Positions 18,832 through 27,758 of a stretch of 64,000 nucleotides of DNA are shown piece by piece. Each line of letters opens with the position of its first letter. Position 1 is the stretch's first letter. Below the pieces are notes generated by a model. The model was not told where the DNA came from. It saw only the letters and a program-made list of their open reading frames with translations, and searched no databases. Source of the stretch: JAGPKI01 sp052034135 (lineage in GTDB: Bacteria > Caldisericota > Caldisericia > UBA6126 > JAGPKI01); contig JBPOJC010000013.1 of the NCBI GenBank assembly GCA_052034135.1, positions 62,001-126,000 of the forward strand, written 5' to 3'. The position numbers and the translations under genes were made by a program.

Positions 18832-19881
18832 CTAAAATTCACTTTTGTTTCTTTGAAATGCTAAATCAATAAGTTTATCAATAAGCTCATTATAGGGTAT
18901 TTTTGAATATTCCCATAATTTTGGATACATACTAATTGAGGTAAATCCCGGTATTGTGTTAATTTCGTTCACATACAGTTCATTTGTTTCTTTATCAAGA
19001 AGAAAATCCACTCTTGCCATTCCGTAACAACCTAAAATTTTAAAACACATTTTACTCGTTTCTCTCACCTTGTTAATCATTATATCATCAAGGTTTGCAG
19101 GTATTACAAGCACAGTATCAGTATCAACATACTTAGCTTTATAATCATAAAAAGCTCTATTAGGAATAATTTCTCCAGGGTAAGAAACTTCAATTTGTTT
19201 AAAATCTCCAAGGACACTACACTCAATTTCTCTTGCATTAATTGCTTGTTCTATTAGCACTTCTCTTGAATAGTTAAATGCTAATATAATAGCTTCTTTC
19301 AGTTCACTTTTATTCATCACTTTTGATATTCCAATGCTCGATCCAGTATTGGCAGGTTTAACAAACAGTGGTAATTTTAGCTTTGTAATAATTTCCGTTA
19401 GAGTTTCATCGTCCAATTCTATGTTTTCTTTAAAAAAATGCAAATAATCAGCTTGCTTTATGTTTGATGCACCAAGTACTTTTTTTGTAAGGACTTTATT
19501 CATACATAAGCTTGAAGATTGCGTATCAGCACCAACATAAGGAATATTACATAACTCTAATAGTCCTTGAATTAATCCATCTTCTCCACCTCTACCATGT
19601 AGTACAGGGAATACACAATCAATAGGAATGAATTCATCATTTAAATTTATTCCTTTTCTATTATTAAGAGATAAAGTTAATTCTTGACCTTTATCCGGAA
19701 CGACTTTTAGAGACTCAAACTCCTCTTTTGTAAATAAGTTCCACTTTCCACTTTTGGTTATACCTATAAGAATTGGATTATATTTACCCTTTGTTAGGTT
19801 TGCATGTACAGATTTTGCAGAGACAACAGAAATCTCATGTTCTGGAGAAATCCCTCCAAATAACAAAGCTAAATTAATCAT
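18832..19881 (-). CDS. ddl: D-alanine--D-alanine ligase
   Basis: ATP-grasp ligase that forms D-Ala-D-Ala for peptidoglycan. Motifs include LLFGGISPEHEISVVSAKS at the start, VLHGRGGEDGLIQGLLEL, the ATP-grasp VKPANTGSSIGISKV, ARVDFLLD and the magnesium-binding VNEINTIPGFTSISMYPKLWE near the end. The 349-residue length is normal. The second-site dipeptide-specificity residues look like the D-Ala-D-Ala type (YDYKAKY present), not the D-lactate type. It shares one base with the upstream HAD gene stop. Confidence 0.96.
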   Translation of the reverse strand: MINLALLFGGISPEHEISVVSAKSVHANLTKGKYNPILIGITKSGKWNLFTKEEFESLKVVPDKGQELTLSLNNRKGINLNDEFIPIDCVFPVLHGRGGEDGLIQGLLELCNIPYVGADTQSSSLCMNKVLTKKVLGASNIKQADYLHFFKENIELDDETLTEIITKLKLPLFVKPANTGSSIGISKVMNKSELKEAIILAFNYSREVLIEQAINAREIECSVLGDFKQIEVSYPGEIIPNRAFYDYKAKYVDTDTVLVIPANLDDIMINKVRETSKMCFKILGCYGMARVDFLLDKETNELYVNEINTIPGFTSISMYPKLWEYSKIPYNELIDKLIDLAFQRNKSEF

Positions 19882-20504
19882 TAAAGTAATACACTCCTTA
19901 TTTTCGGAAAGAGAAAATCTTCGTAATAGTTCATATGATCATTATCATTGTAAACATATAGTGTCTTAAATCCAAGATATTTTGCTGAAATAATATTTTC
20001 AAATGAATCGTCTATAAAGATTGCGTTTTTAACATTGATATCTAATTTATTTATTACTTTTTTAACTGAATTTAAATAAGGTTTTCCATAATAATCCATA
20101 AATTCAATATCATAAATGTCGCTAAAAAGTTCATCAACTCCTAAAGTTTTGAGAACATTTTTAGCATAAAACAATGGGCTATTTGTAACAATATACTTTT
20201 CCCCAGGGAGGCTCAAAATAAAATCCTTGAGTTTTTCCTCTTTCTGTAAAAACTCACTTACATCTATATTGTGAACATAAAATAAAAATTCAGCAGGATC
20301 TACATTAAATTCATTTTTTAGACCCAAAAGTGTTGAACAATATTCCTTTATGTATCTCCTCCTTATTTTAAATACATAAGGAAGATCTAAATTCAATTTG
20401 TTTGAGACATACATATTAATCCTTTTGTTTAAGTAATCAAACATTCCTGAATTAGCACTATACAAAGTATTATCAAGATCAAATAACCAGCTTATTTCAT
20501 TCAT
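19881..20504 (-). CDS. HAD-family hydrolase, pyrimidine 5'-nucleotidase-like
   Basis: A 207-residue HAD phosphatase. Motif I is WLFDLDNTLYSA near the N-terminus with nucleophile and acid/base aspartates; motif II is IVTNSP; motif IV is FIDDSFENIISA. The opening DLDNTLYSANSGMFDYLNKRIN resembles the SDT1/pyrimidine 5'-nucleotidase subgroup of HAD-IA enzymes with a helical cap. Substrate is not determinable from sequence; nucleotide monophosphates are plausible given pyrG downstream. It overlaps the epimerase gene by 4 bases. Confidence 0.82.
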   Translation of the reverse strand: MNEISWLFDLDNTLYSANSGMFDYLNKRINMYVSNKLNLDLPYVFKIRRRYIKEYCSTLLGLKNEFNVDPAEFLFYVHNIDVSEFLQKEEKLKDFILSLPGEKYIVTNSPLFYAKNVLKTLGVDELFSDIYDIEFMDYYGKPYLNSVKKVINKLDINVKNAIFIDDSFENIISAKYLGFKTLYVYNDNDHMNYYEDFLFPKIRSVLL

Positions 20505-21439
20505 TTGTTAAATGTTCCCTTAAAAAATTCATAAGTTTTTCTAATGCCATCAGAAATATCTGTCTTTGGCTCCCAACCGAGCTCTTTTTTAGATTTTTCT
20601 GCATTTAGAGCAATTCTTTCAATTTCTCCAGGTCTTCTATCTGCATATACTGGATCTAAACCTTTACAACCAGAAACATCACTAATAATAGCATATAGTT
20701 CATTTACCGATATTTCTTTACCAGTGCCTAAATTATAACACTCATTATTTCCCTTATTTAAGGAAAGAAGAATTCCATCAATAATGTCTCCTACATAAAT
20801 GTAATCTCTCGTTTGATTGCCATCGCCGTAAATATAAACTTTTTCGCCCGACAGAATTCTACCTATGAAAATTGCAACAACTCCAGCTTCTCCGTAAGGG
20901 TTCTGCTTCTCACCATAGACATTAGGAAGCCTTAAACTTACGAAATTTAAACCATAGAGTTTATTATAGAGCTTTAAATAGTTTTCGAAAGTTAATTTAC
21001 TGACCCCATAATGACAATCAGGATTTATTTTATAGTCTTCTTTAACTGGTATATCAGCCTGCAAAACATTACCATATAATGCTCCACCAGTATTAGTATA
21101 TATTATTTTTTTTATCCTATATTTTACGCATTCCTCGAGGATATTGATCCCTCCAATTATATTAACATTCGCATCAAATACAGGCTCTCTAACAGAGGCT
21201 CTAACATCAATTTGAGCAGCTAAATGAAATACATAATCTGGTTTTTCGATATCAAAGATTTTATTAATTATTTCTTTATCTGTAATATCTGCAAGGTAAA
21301 AATTAGCTTTATCTGGAACATTTTTTAAAAAACCAGAAGACAAATTATCGATAATGGATACCTGAAAGTTTTCTTTTATAAGCCTATCTGCAAGGTTTGA
21401 ACCAATAAAACCTGCTCCACCCGTAATTAGTGCTTTCAT
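20501..21439 (-). CDS. NAD-dependent nucleotide-sugar epimerase/dehydratase (UDP-glucose 4-epimerase-like)
   Basis: Extended short-chain dehydrogenase of 312 residues. It has the Rossmann GGAGFIGSNL motif at the N-terminus, the catalytic YGVSK Tyr/Lys pair at about residue 145 and LRLPNVYGEKQNPYGEAG downstream. The closest named group is GalE-like epimerases acting on UDP-glucose or UDP-GlcNAc. It is first in the minus-strand operon. A bidirectional gap of 83 bases separates it from the CoA transferase. The sugar substrate is not certain. Confidence 0.87.
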   Translation of the reverse strand: MKALITGGAGFIGSNLADRLIKENFQVSIIDNLSSGFLKNVPDKANFYLADITDKEIINKIFDIEKPDYVFHLAAQIDVRASVREPVFDANVNIIGGINILEECVKYRIKKIIYTNTGGALYGNVLQADIPVKEDYKINPDCHYGVSKLTFENYLKLYNKLYGLNFVSLRLPNVYGEKQNPYGEAGVVAIFIGRILSGEKVYIYGDGNQTRDYIYVGDIIDGILLSLNKGNNECYNLGTGKEISVNELYAIISDVSGCKGLDPVYADRRPGEIERIALNAEKSKKELGWEPKTDISDGIRKTYEFFKGTFNK

Positions 21440-21522
21440 TTGCTATTCCTTTCTTTAAATAAATAATTCTAATAATAAAATTATATCTATGAAGTTTATT
21501 TCTGTATATCGGAGGTTAAAAT

Positions 21523-22707
21523 ATGAAGCCTTTAACTGGAATTAAGGTACTTGATCTTACACGTGTTCTTGCGGGACCATTATGCACTGCGATCTTGGGA
21601 GACCTTGGTGCAGATGTAATAAAAATAGAAAATCCTAAAAAAGGTGATGAAACAAGAGGATGGGGTCCACCTTTTGTAAATGGCGAAAGCGCATATTATC
21701 TCTGCGCTAACAGGAATAAACGCTCTGTTACTTTAAACTTTAAGTCAGAGGAAGCAAGTAAAATTATCAATAGTCTTGCAGCTAATTCAGATGTAGTAGT
21801 TCTAAACTATACTCCAGCTCGGATTGAAAAATTTAACTTTTCATATGAAAGGTTTAAATCAATAAATGAAAAAATAATATGGGCAAACATTAGTGGGTTT
21901 GGTTTAACTGGACCCCGCAAAGATGAACCAGGCTATGATATAATGATTCAGGGACAGAGCGGACTTATGAGTATAACAGGTGAAGAAAATGGAGAACCAA
22001 TGAAAGTTGGAGTAGCAATTGTTGATGTAATCACTGCATTATATAATGTAATATCAATAATTTCAGCTATTAGAAGAAGAGACATTGAAGGTTTCGGAGC
22101 CAAAATTGATAATTCACTTTTAGAATGTGCTACTTCATCGCTTGTTAATGTAGCAAGCGGATACCTTATTAGTGGAGATCTGCCAAAAAGATATGGTAAT
22201 GCCCATCCAAACATTGTCCCATATCAAGTTTTCAAAGCTCTTGATGGGTATTTCATTTTAGCTATCGGAAATGATGATCAATGGATGAGGCTTTGTAAGG
22301 TAATTGAAAGAGAAGACATATTGAGCGATAAAAGGTTTTCAACTAATACCGATAGAGTTAAAAACAGGGAAGATTTGATACCAGTATTAAGTCAGGAATT
22401 CCAAAAAAAGAATATGGACTATTGGCTATCTTCATTCAAACTTAATAATATTCCTTCTGGTCCTGTAAATACAATTGATAAAACTCTAAATGACCCACAA
22501 ATTATTGATAGAGGATTGATTGCTTCCATTATGCACCCTCTATGCGGAGAAATAAAACTTTTGCGAAACCCAATTCATTTAGATAATTCAAATTTAGATA
22601 TTGAAAGGCACCCTCCACTATTAGGAGAACATACAAATGAAATTTTAAAAGAGTTAGGCTATACCGAAGCTGAAATAGAAGAACTCAAAGCAAAGAATGT
22701 GATATAA
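21523..22707 (+). CDS. CaiB/BaiF family (class III) CoA transferase
   Basis: A 394-residue family III CoA transferase that moves CoA between carboxylic acids. Diagnostic features are the N-terminal PLTGIKVLDLTRVLAGP block, GDLGADVIKIENPKKGDETRGWGPP, NRNKRSVTLNFKS, the PGYDIMIQGQSGLMSITG segment and the catalytic Asp in GVAIVDVITALYNV. The C-terminal GPVNTIDKTLNDPQI is also typical. An AUCGGAGG-like ribosome site precedes the ATG. It is monocistronic between a divergent operon and a repeat island. Substrates (oxalate, carnitine, bile acid or aromatic acyl groups in known members) cannot be told. Confidence 0.93.
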   Translation: MKPLTGIKVLDLTRVLAGPLCTAILGDLGADVIKIENPKKGDETRGWGPPFVNGESAYYLCANRNKRSVTLNFKSEEASKIINSLAANSDVVVLNYTPARIEKFNFSYERFKSINEKIIWANISGFGLTGPRKDEPGYDIMIQGQSGLMSITGEENGEPMKVGVAIVDVITALYNVISIISAIRRRDIEGFGAKIDNSLLECATSSLVNVASGYLISGDLPKRYGNAHPNIVPYQVFKALDGYFILAIGNDDQWMRLCKVIEREDILSDKRFSTNTDRVKNREDLIPVLSQEFQKKNMDYWLSSFKLNNIPSGPVNTIDKTLNDPQIIDRGLIASIMHPLCGEIKLLRNPIHLDNSNLDIERHPPLLGEHTNEILKELGYTEAEIEELKAKNVI

Positions 22708-22772
22708 AATACACTTAAATCTAATTATGGAAAATATTATAAATTATACACTCTGAATCATAACCACATTAC

Positions 22773-22812
22773 CGTCTTCCTGAGGGAGTGTATTTTGCGA
22801 CCGAAGGATCCC
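22773..22812 (+). repeat. Dispersed repeat R2, copy 3
   Basis: Diverged R2 unit: GTCTTCCTGAGGGAGTGTAT followed by GCGACCGAAGGATCCC. Same orientation as the copies in island A. Confidence 0.7.
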
Positions 22813-22839
22813 ATTCTCGGTGTCATTCCAAGCGATTGC

Positions 22840-22890
22840 GGGAATCCAGAAAGCAATAAATAATATGGATCCCCGATAAAAGATTTCGGG
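22840..22890 (+). repeat. Dispersed repeat R1, copy 2 (51 bp)
   Basis: Identical over all 51 bases to 9827-9877. Exact identity of non-coding sequence at 13 kb distance suggests recent duplication or gene conversion. Confidence 0.9.
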
Positions 22891-23083
22891 GATGACAGTT
22901 GTGTGGATTTCGGGGATGACAAAAGTAAAAAGAGGAGATTCTTCGTTAAATCTGCAAAAAAAGCACCATCGGAATGTAAAAAAAAATACTAATCAACCAA
23001 TAGATAGATTCGAGAATGAGAAAAGAACAAATCCAAAAAACCTTTACTTGAAAAAGTGAAAATAAATCCTTAGAATTAACCTT

Positions 23084-24355
23084 ATGAAATTTAGAAGACT
23101 TCCAGGCACAAGAGATATATTACCAGAAGAGGCATTAATATGGGAAAAAGTGGAAAATGTCATAAAGGAGACTGCAAAAGCTTATTCGTACTTCGAAATA
23201 ATAACTCCCACATTTGAAAGTTCAGGGTTGTTCACTCATTCTGTAGGAGATTCAACTGATATTGTTACCAAAGAAATGTATACTTTTACTGATAAAGGCG
23301 GCAGAGAAATCACTCTTAAACCTGAGGGCACCGCGCCAGTAGTTAGAGCCTACATAGAAAATAACTTGAGTGCCAATCCTAAACCGGTAAAGCTTTTCTA
23401 TATAGACCGATTCTTTAGATATGAGCGTCCACAAAAGGGTAGATTGAGGGAATTTCATCAGTTTGGAGCAGAAGTATTTGGTAGTTCGAGTACCCTTGTT
23501 GAGGTAGAATTAATAAAATTATCTTTTGAAATTCTTGAGAAATTGGGTTTTAAGGATCTTACAGTTGATATTAACACTATTGGTTGTAGAGACTGCAATC
23601 CAAAATACAAAGAATCCTTAAAGGATTATTTCAATACTCATAGAGAAGATCTTTGTGATGACTGTAAAAATAGAATTGAAAGAAATGTGTTAAGAGTCCT
23701 TGATTGCAAAGAAGAAGGTTGCAAAAAAGTAGTCAAAAACGCTCCAAAGATAAACAATTATTTATGCAATGATTGTGAAACTCAATTCGAAGAACTTAAA
23801 ACAAATTTAGATAAATTTGACATTAGTTACAAATTGAATGAACATCTTGTGAGGGGTCTTGATTATTATAATAGGACTGTTTTTGAAGTTATATCATCTT
23901 CCCTCGGTTCTCAAAATGCCCTCCTTGGTGGGGGTAGATATGACTATCTTGTTAAAGACTTAGGGAGTATTGATACTCCGGCTTGTGGCTTTGCTCTTGG
24001 CATGGAAAGACTAATCATGCTAATAAATGAAGGGAATTTAATTAGCACTGTCCCTGCTGCACCTCTTATTTACATTGCTAATACCGGTGGTGATGCATTA
24101 ACTCAGTCATTTAAGCTTGCCAATATTTTAAGAAAAGAAAATTTTAGTACTGAAGTTGACCTTGAAGGGAAGGGAATTAAGAAGGGACTTAGTTTTGCAG
24201 AAAAGAAGAGGATAAAGAAAGTAATAATAATCGGGGAAGATGAAGTTAAAAATGGTAACTATACATTACGAGATATGGATTCGCGAAGTCAGGATACATA
24301 TTTTTTAAATGACCTGTTAAGCTATTTAAAATCTTTAAAGGTGAAAGAAGAATGA
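23084..24355 (+). CDS. hisS: Histidyl-tRNA synthetase
   Basis: Class II synthetase of 423 residues. It opens with MKFRRLPGTRDILPEE. Motif 2 is FRYERPQKGRLREFHQFGAEVFG, the histidine-specific blocks are HLVRGLDYYNRTVFEV and GGGRYDYLVKDLG, and motif 3 is CGFALGMERL. A C-terminal anticodon-binding domain follows (about 330-423). Four CxxC-type pairs lie in the insertion (about 175-225), suggesting a metal site, which some bacterial HisRS have. No obvious Shine-Dalgarno sequence lies before the ATG. The 3' end overlaps aspS by 4 bases, the common hisS-aspS pair. Confidence 0.98.
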   Translation: MKFRRLPGTRDILPEEALIWEKVENVIKETAKAYSYFEIITPTFESSGLFTHSVGDSTDIVTKEMYTFTDKGGREITLKPEGTAPVVRAYIENNLSANPKPVKLFYIDRFFRYERPQKGRLREFHQFGAEVFGSSSTLVEVELIKLSFEILEKLGFKDLTVDINTIGCRDCNPKYKESLKDYFNTHREDLCDDCKNRIERNVLRVLDCKEEGCKKVVKNAPKINNYLCNDCETQFEELKTNLDKFDISYKLNEHLVRGLDYYNRTVFEVISSSLGSQNALLGGGRYDYLVKDLGSIDTPACGFALGMERLIMLINEGNLISTVPAAPLIYIANTGGDALTQSFKLANILRKENFSTEVDLEGKGIKKGLSFAEKKRIKKVIIIGEDEVKNGNYTLRDMDSRSQDTYFLNDLLSYLKSLKVKEE

Positions 24356-26124
24356 AATACCGTGATTATTACTGCGGAGAGATAGATGAGCAAACTGTTG
24401 GTAAAAATATTAATCTTTCTGGCTGGGTGGATAGGAAAAGAGAAGTAGGGGCTATAACTTTTATATTACTTAGGGATAGAACAGGCTTAGTTCAACTTGT
24501 TTTTGACTCAGTATACTCTAAGGTATCTTTTGACATTGCAGGTAACTTAAGCCACGAAGATGTTATAAAAATTAATGGTCTTGTACGGGAAAGAGCACTA
24601 AAAGATATAAATAGTTCAATGAAAACGGGTAAATTAGAAGTACTCGTTGAAAATATAGAAATACTCAATAAAACAACGGAACTACCATTTCAGATACAGA
24701 ACTCAGAAAATATAACAGAAAATTTAAGGCTTAAATATCGCTACATCGACTTAAGAAATCCGCAAGTATTTAAAAATATTTATTCAAGGCACTTGGTTTT
24801 ACAGGTTGTAAGGAAGTTCTTTTCTGATAATGGTTTTATAGAGGTTGAAACTCCTTACCTTGGCAGAAGTACTCCAGAAGGTGCAAGAGACTATCTTGTT
24901 CCATCACGTTTAAACCCAGGTAAATTTTACGCTTTAACACAATCACCTCAACTATATAAACAGCTTCTTATGATCGGTGGAATTGATAAATATTTTCAGC
25001 TCTCCCGCTGTTTTAGGGATGAGGACTTTAGGCTTGACAGACAGCCGGAATTCACTCAGATTGATTTCGAAATGTCATTTATAACTGAAGATGATATAAG
25101 AAAGCTAATAGAAGATCTAATGAAACAAGTATTCAAGGAAGTTTTAGGCATTGAAATTGTAACTCCCTTTCCCTGTATAAGTTATAATGATTCAATTTCC
25201 AGATATGGTACTGATAAGCCTGACTTGAGGTTTCCATTTGAAATAAAAGATTTAACTGATATTTTCTTAAATTCATTATTTGAACCATATAAAAATATTG
25301 CAATTGACGGAGGAATTATCGGCGCCATAAATATTGACTCAAAAATACTACCTCTTTCGAGAAAAGATGAAGAAGAAATAATAGAAATGATGAACTTTAC
25401 AAATGGCTCTATAAAGACCTTGAGAGTACGAGAAGAGGATATTTCATTTAGTGGAATAAAATTTCTCTTAAAAGAGCAGATTGAAGAACTTACAAAAAGG
25501 CTTGAGTGCAATAAAAAGGACACTGCCTTTATTGTTTCGGGTAAAGCAGGAGATGTCTATAAAATACTTGGAAATATTAGAACTGAGATAATAAAGAGGC
25601 TACCAAAAGAGAAAAATGTATTCAAATTTGCATGGATAACAGATTTTAATCTTTTTGAGTGGAATGAAGAAGAAAAAAGGTTCGTTTCGAGCCAGCATCC
25701 ATTTACTCTTCCAAATATTGATGACTTTAAAAAATATAAAGAAAATAATCCCTTGAAAATCAGAGCTAATTCATCTGATCTTGTTTTAAACGGCTTTGAG
25801 CTGGGCTCGGGGGGATTAAGGATAAATAATCCAGATATGCAAATAGAAGTGTTTAAAATTTTAGGACTTTCAGAAAATGAAATTTATGACAAATTTGGCT
25901 TTCTAATAGAAGCATTGAGTAAAGGAGCACCTCCTGAAGGAGGCTTTGCTATAGGAGTTGATAGGCTTGTTATGCTAATTACAGATGCATCATCCCTAAG
26001 GGATGTAATAGCATTCCCCAAAAATACACGCGGTGCTTCACCTTTAACGGGTGAACCAACTGAAGTAGACGAGAAACAACTTAAAGAATTAAAAATTAAA
26101 GTTGTTAAGGAAGGTGAAGATTGA
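24352..26124 (+). CDS. aspS: Aspartyl-tRNA synthetase (bacterial type)
   Basis: Class IIb synthetase of 590 residues. It has an N-terminal OB-fold anticodon domain (NINLSGWVDRKREVGAITFILLRDRTG), motif 2 (FQLSRCFRDEDFRLDRQPEFTQ), a GAD insertion domain (about 290-400) that marks the bacterial type, and motif 3 (GGFAIGVDRLVMLI). The genomic context shows no gatCAB, so whether it also charges tRNA-Asn is unknown. It starts inside hisS, and its stop overlaps the TTG start of the next gene. Confidence 0.98.
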   Translation: MKYRDYYCGEIDEQTVGKNINLSGWVDRKREVGAITFILLRDRTGLVQLVFDSVYSKVSFDIAGNLSHEDVIKINGLVRERALKDINSSMKTGKLEVLVENIEILNKTTELPFQIQNSENITENLRLKYRYIDLRNPQVFKNIYSRHLVLQVVRKFFSDNGFIEVETPYLGRSTPEGARDYLVPSRLNPGKFYALTQSPQLYKQLLMIGGIDKYFQLSRCFRDEDFRLDRQPEFTQIDFEMSFITEDDIRKLIEDLMKQVFKEVLGIEIVTPFPCISYNDSISRYGTDKPDLRFPFEIKDLTDIFLNSLFEPYKNIAIDGGIIGAINIDSKILPLSRKDEEEIIEMMNFTNGSIKTLRVREEDISFSGIKFLLKEQIEELTKRLECNKKDTAFIVSGKAGDVYKILGNIRTEIIKRLPKEKNVFKFAWITDFNLFEWNEEEKRFVSSQHPFTLPNIDDFKKYKENNPLKIRANSSDLVLNGFELGSGGLRINNPDMQIEVFKILGLSENEIYDKFGFLIEALSKGAPPEGGFAIGVDRLVMLITDASSLRDVIAFPKNTRGASPLTGEPTEVDEKQLKELKIKVVKEGED

Positions 26125-27185
26125 ATAGAAAAGATAGTTTAGAAAAATTAAAATCACAAAATCTTGATGCTTTTTTAGTTACAAAAGGAGAGAACCTAAG
26201 ATTTTTAACTAACTTTTCAGGAATGGAAGGGTTTGCAGTAATTAATGCAAATGGAAGTTGCTATTTGATTACAGATAGTAGGTATACATATCAGGCTGAA
26301 ATGGAAGTTTTCGAAACAGAAGTATTGGAGTATCAGTACAAAAATTTAATCGATAAAATTAGTGAAGTTTTAAAAAATACAAAAAGAGTTGGTATCGAAG
26401 GTTCTATGACTATTTCCTTTTACAACAAGCTCAAATCTAAACTTGAAAATAATGAATTTGTTGAGTGCAGTAACTTCTTTGAAGAATTAAGAATGGTTAA
26501 ATCGCAAAATGAGCAGGATTTAATTGAAGCTTCCTCTCAAATTGCTTGTGAAGCTTACTTAAAAACTCTTGAGAATGTAAAAGAAGGAATAACCGAAATC
26601 GAACTTTCAGCCATTCTTGAATATGAAATGAAAAAAAGAGGTGCCACAAAAGCATCTTTTGACCTAATAGTTGCATCGGGGAAGAGAAGTGCAATGCCAC
26701 ATGGTTTAGCTTCTGAAAAAAAGATTGAGAAGGGAGATATTATTACTTTTGATTTTGGTAGTTTCTATAAAGGCTATGCATCTGATTGCACAAGAACAAT
26801 TTCCCTCGGAAGACCTAAAGATAGTAAGTCTTATGAAATTTATAAAATTGTACTTGATGCTCAGCTCTCTGCGCTTAGCAAAATAAAAGAAGGTACAATA
26901 GCAAAAGAAGTTGATTTAGAAGCCCGTAATTTAATAACGAAAGCAGGTTATGGAGATAATTTTGGACATAGCACAGGACATGGTGTAGGCCTTGAAATAC
27001 ATGAACTGCCTCACATTTCTATAGAGTCTGAAACAGTTCTAAAAGAAGGTATGGTAATAACTGTCGAACCTGGGATTTATTTAAATGATAAATTTGGCAT
27101 AAGAATAGAAGACCTTGTGATAGTTACAAAGAATGGTTGCAAGAATTTAACAAATTTGGAAAAAGAAACCCTCATAGAACTTTGA
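26121..27185 (+). CDS. Xaa-Pro peptidase (M24 family)
   Basis: A 354-residue M24 metallopeptidase of the PepQ/YqhT type that cleaves Xaa-Pro peptides. The creatinase-like N-domain (1-120) is followed by the pita-bread fold. Metal ligands are visible: Asp in TFDFGSFYKGYASDCTRT (two), His in GHSTGHGVGLEIHE, Glu in VTVEPGIYL and Glu in GIRIEDLVIV. The start is a TTG that overlaps the aspS stop (TTGA). A good ribosome site, AAGGAAGGTG, lies upstream, which supports the TTG. Confidence 0.93.
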   Translation: MNRKDSLEKLKSQNLDAFLVTKGENLRFLTNFSGMEGFAVINANGSCYLITDSRYTYQAEMEVFETEVLEYQYKNLIDKISEVLKNTKRVGIEGSMTISFYNKLKSKLENNEFVECSNFFEELRMVKSQNEQDLIEASSQIACEAYLKTLENVKEGITEIELSAILEYEMKKRGATKASFDLIVASGKRSAMPHGLASEKKIEKGDIITFDFGSFYKGYASDCTRTISLGRPKDSKSYEIYKIVLDAQLSALSKIKEGTIAKEVDLEARNLITKAGYGDNFGHSTGHGVGLEIHELPHISIESETVLKEGMVITVEPGIYLNDKFGIRIEDLVIVTKNGCKNLTNLEKETLIEL

Positions 27186-27758
27186 AGTTGAAATAACTTC
27201 CGCATTATATATTGAGTTTTCTTTATTAATTAAATCGATCGAAGGTTTATCCTATTATTCTTGGATTTTCTCTTTGTGTATTTCTTATATAATTCATTAT
27301 CATTATATAAATGTATCTATTTGGAATTCGGTATCATTTGTTATCCTCGAATGTATTTATTGAGGATCCAGACCAATTACCGAAAGTTTTGAATGACTGA
27401 ATTAACAATTTTACCCCACTATATACTTATATTATTGTTCTACCCCACTAATTAATTGGACGGTTTGTAATAAAATTAAGAGTACAAATAAGGTAGTAGT
27501 ACTCGAACTTGCTTTTATACAACCCCAACCATATATAACCCTAAGCTATTCATTGGTAGAGATGAAGTTCTTTATGGCTATGAAACCTTACAAAGGTACA
27601 AATATTTAATACATAAGTATTCTACTATAAATGTTTTCAAAGTTCTTGATTCCTTCTTATGCAGAAATAATAACATATATTAAATAGTGTTGAGATATAC
27701 ATTTTTTATAGATACAGTTAGGAATAACGGAAAGATAGAAAATAAGATTTTAACTTTA
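27186..27758 (+). other. Intergenic region of 573 bases with decayed repeat and a possible gene remnant
   Basis: No intact gene. 27340-27373 is a decayed inverted R1-like unit that matches the form at 61822-61858 with several changes. Two copies of TACCCCACTA occur at about 27412 and 27441. From about 27525 to 27683 one plus frame is open for about 50 codons and reads NPKLFIGRDEVLYGYETLQR. That is reminiscent of the opening of some ATPases, but it has no start, no ribosome site and no continuation. It is best treated as a fragment or chance. Confidence 0.45.

Larger units (their letters stand above)
22708..23083 (+). repeat. Intergenic repeat island B (376 bases)
   Basis: Non-coding. It contains an R2 unit (22773-22812), a GTCATTCCAAGCGATTGCGGG segment and the second exact R1 copy. 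The R1 copy is extended by a short unit GTGTGGATTTCGGGGATGAC (22900-22920), which is also found inverted in island C. The last 150 bases before hisS are AT-rich; no T-box or clear terminator is seen. Confidence 0.8.

Noticed and set aside
27525..27683. Gene reading NPKLFIGRDEVLYGYETLQR
   Set aside because: No start, no ribosome site and only about 50 codons; kept as a possible remnant in the intergenic entry.
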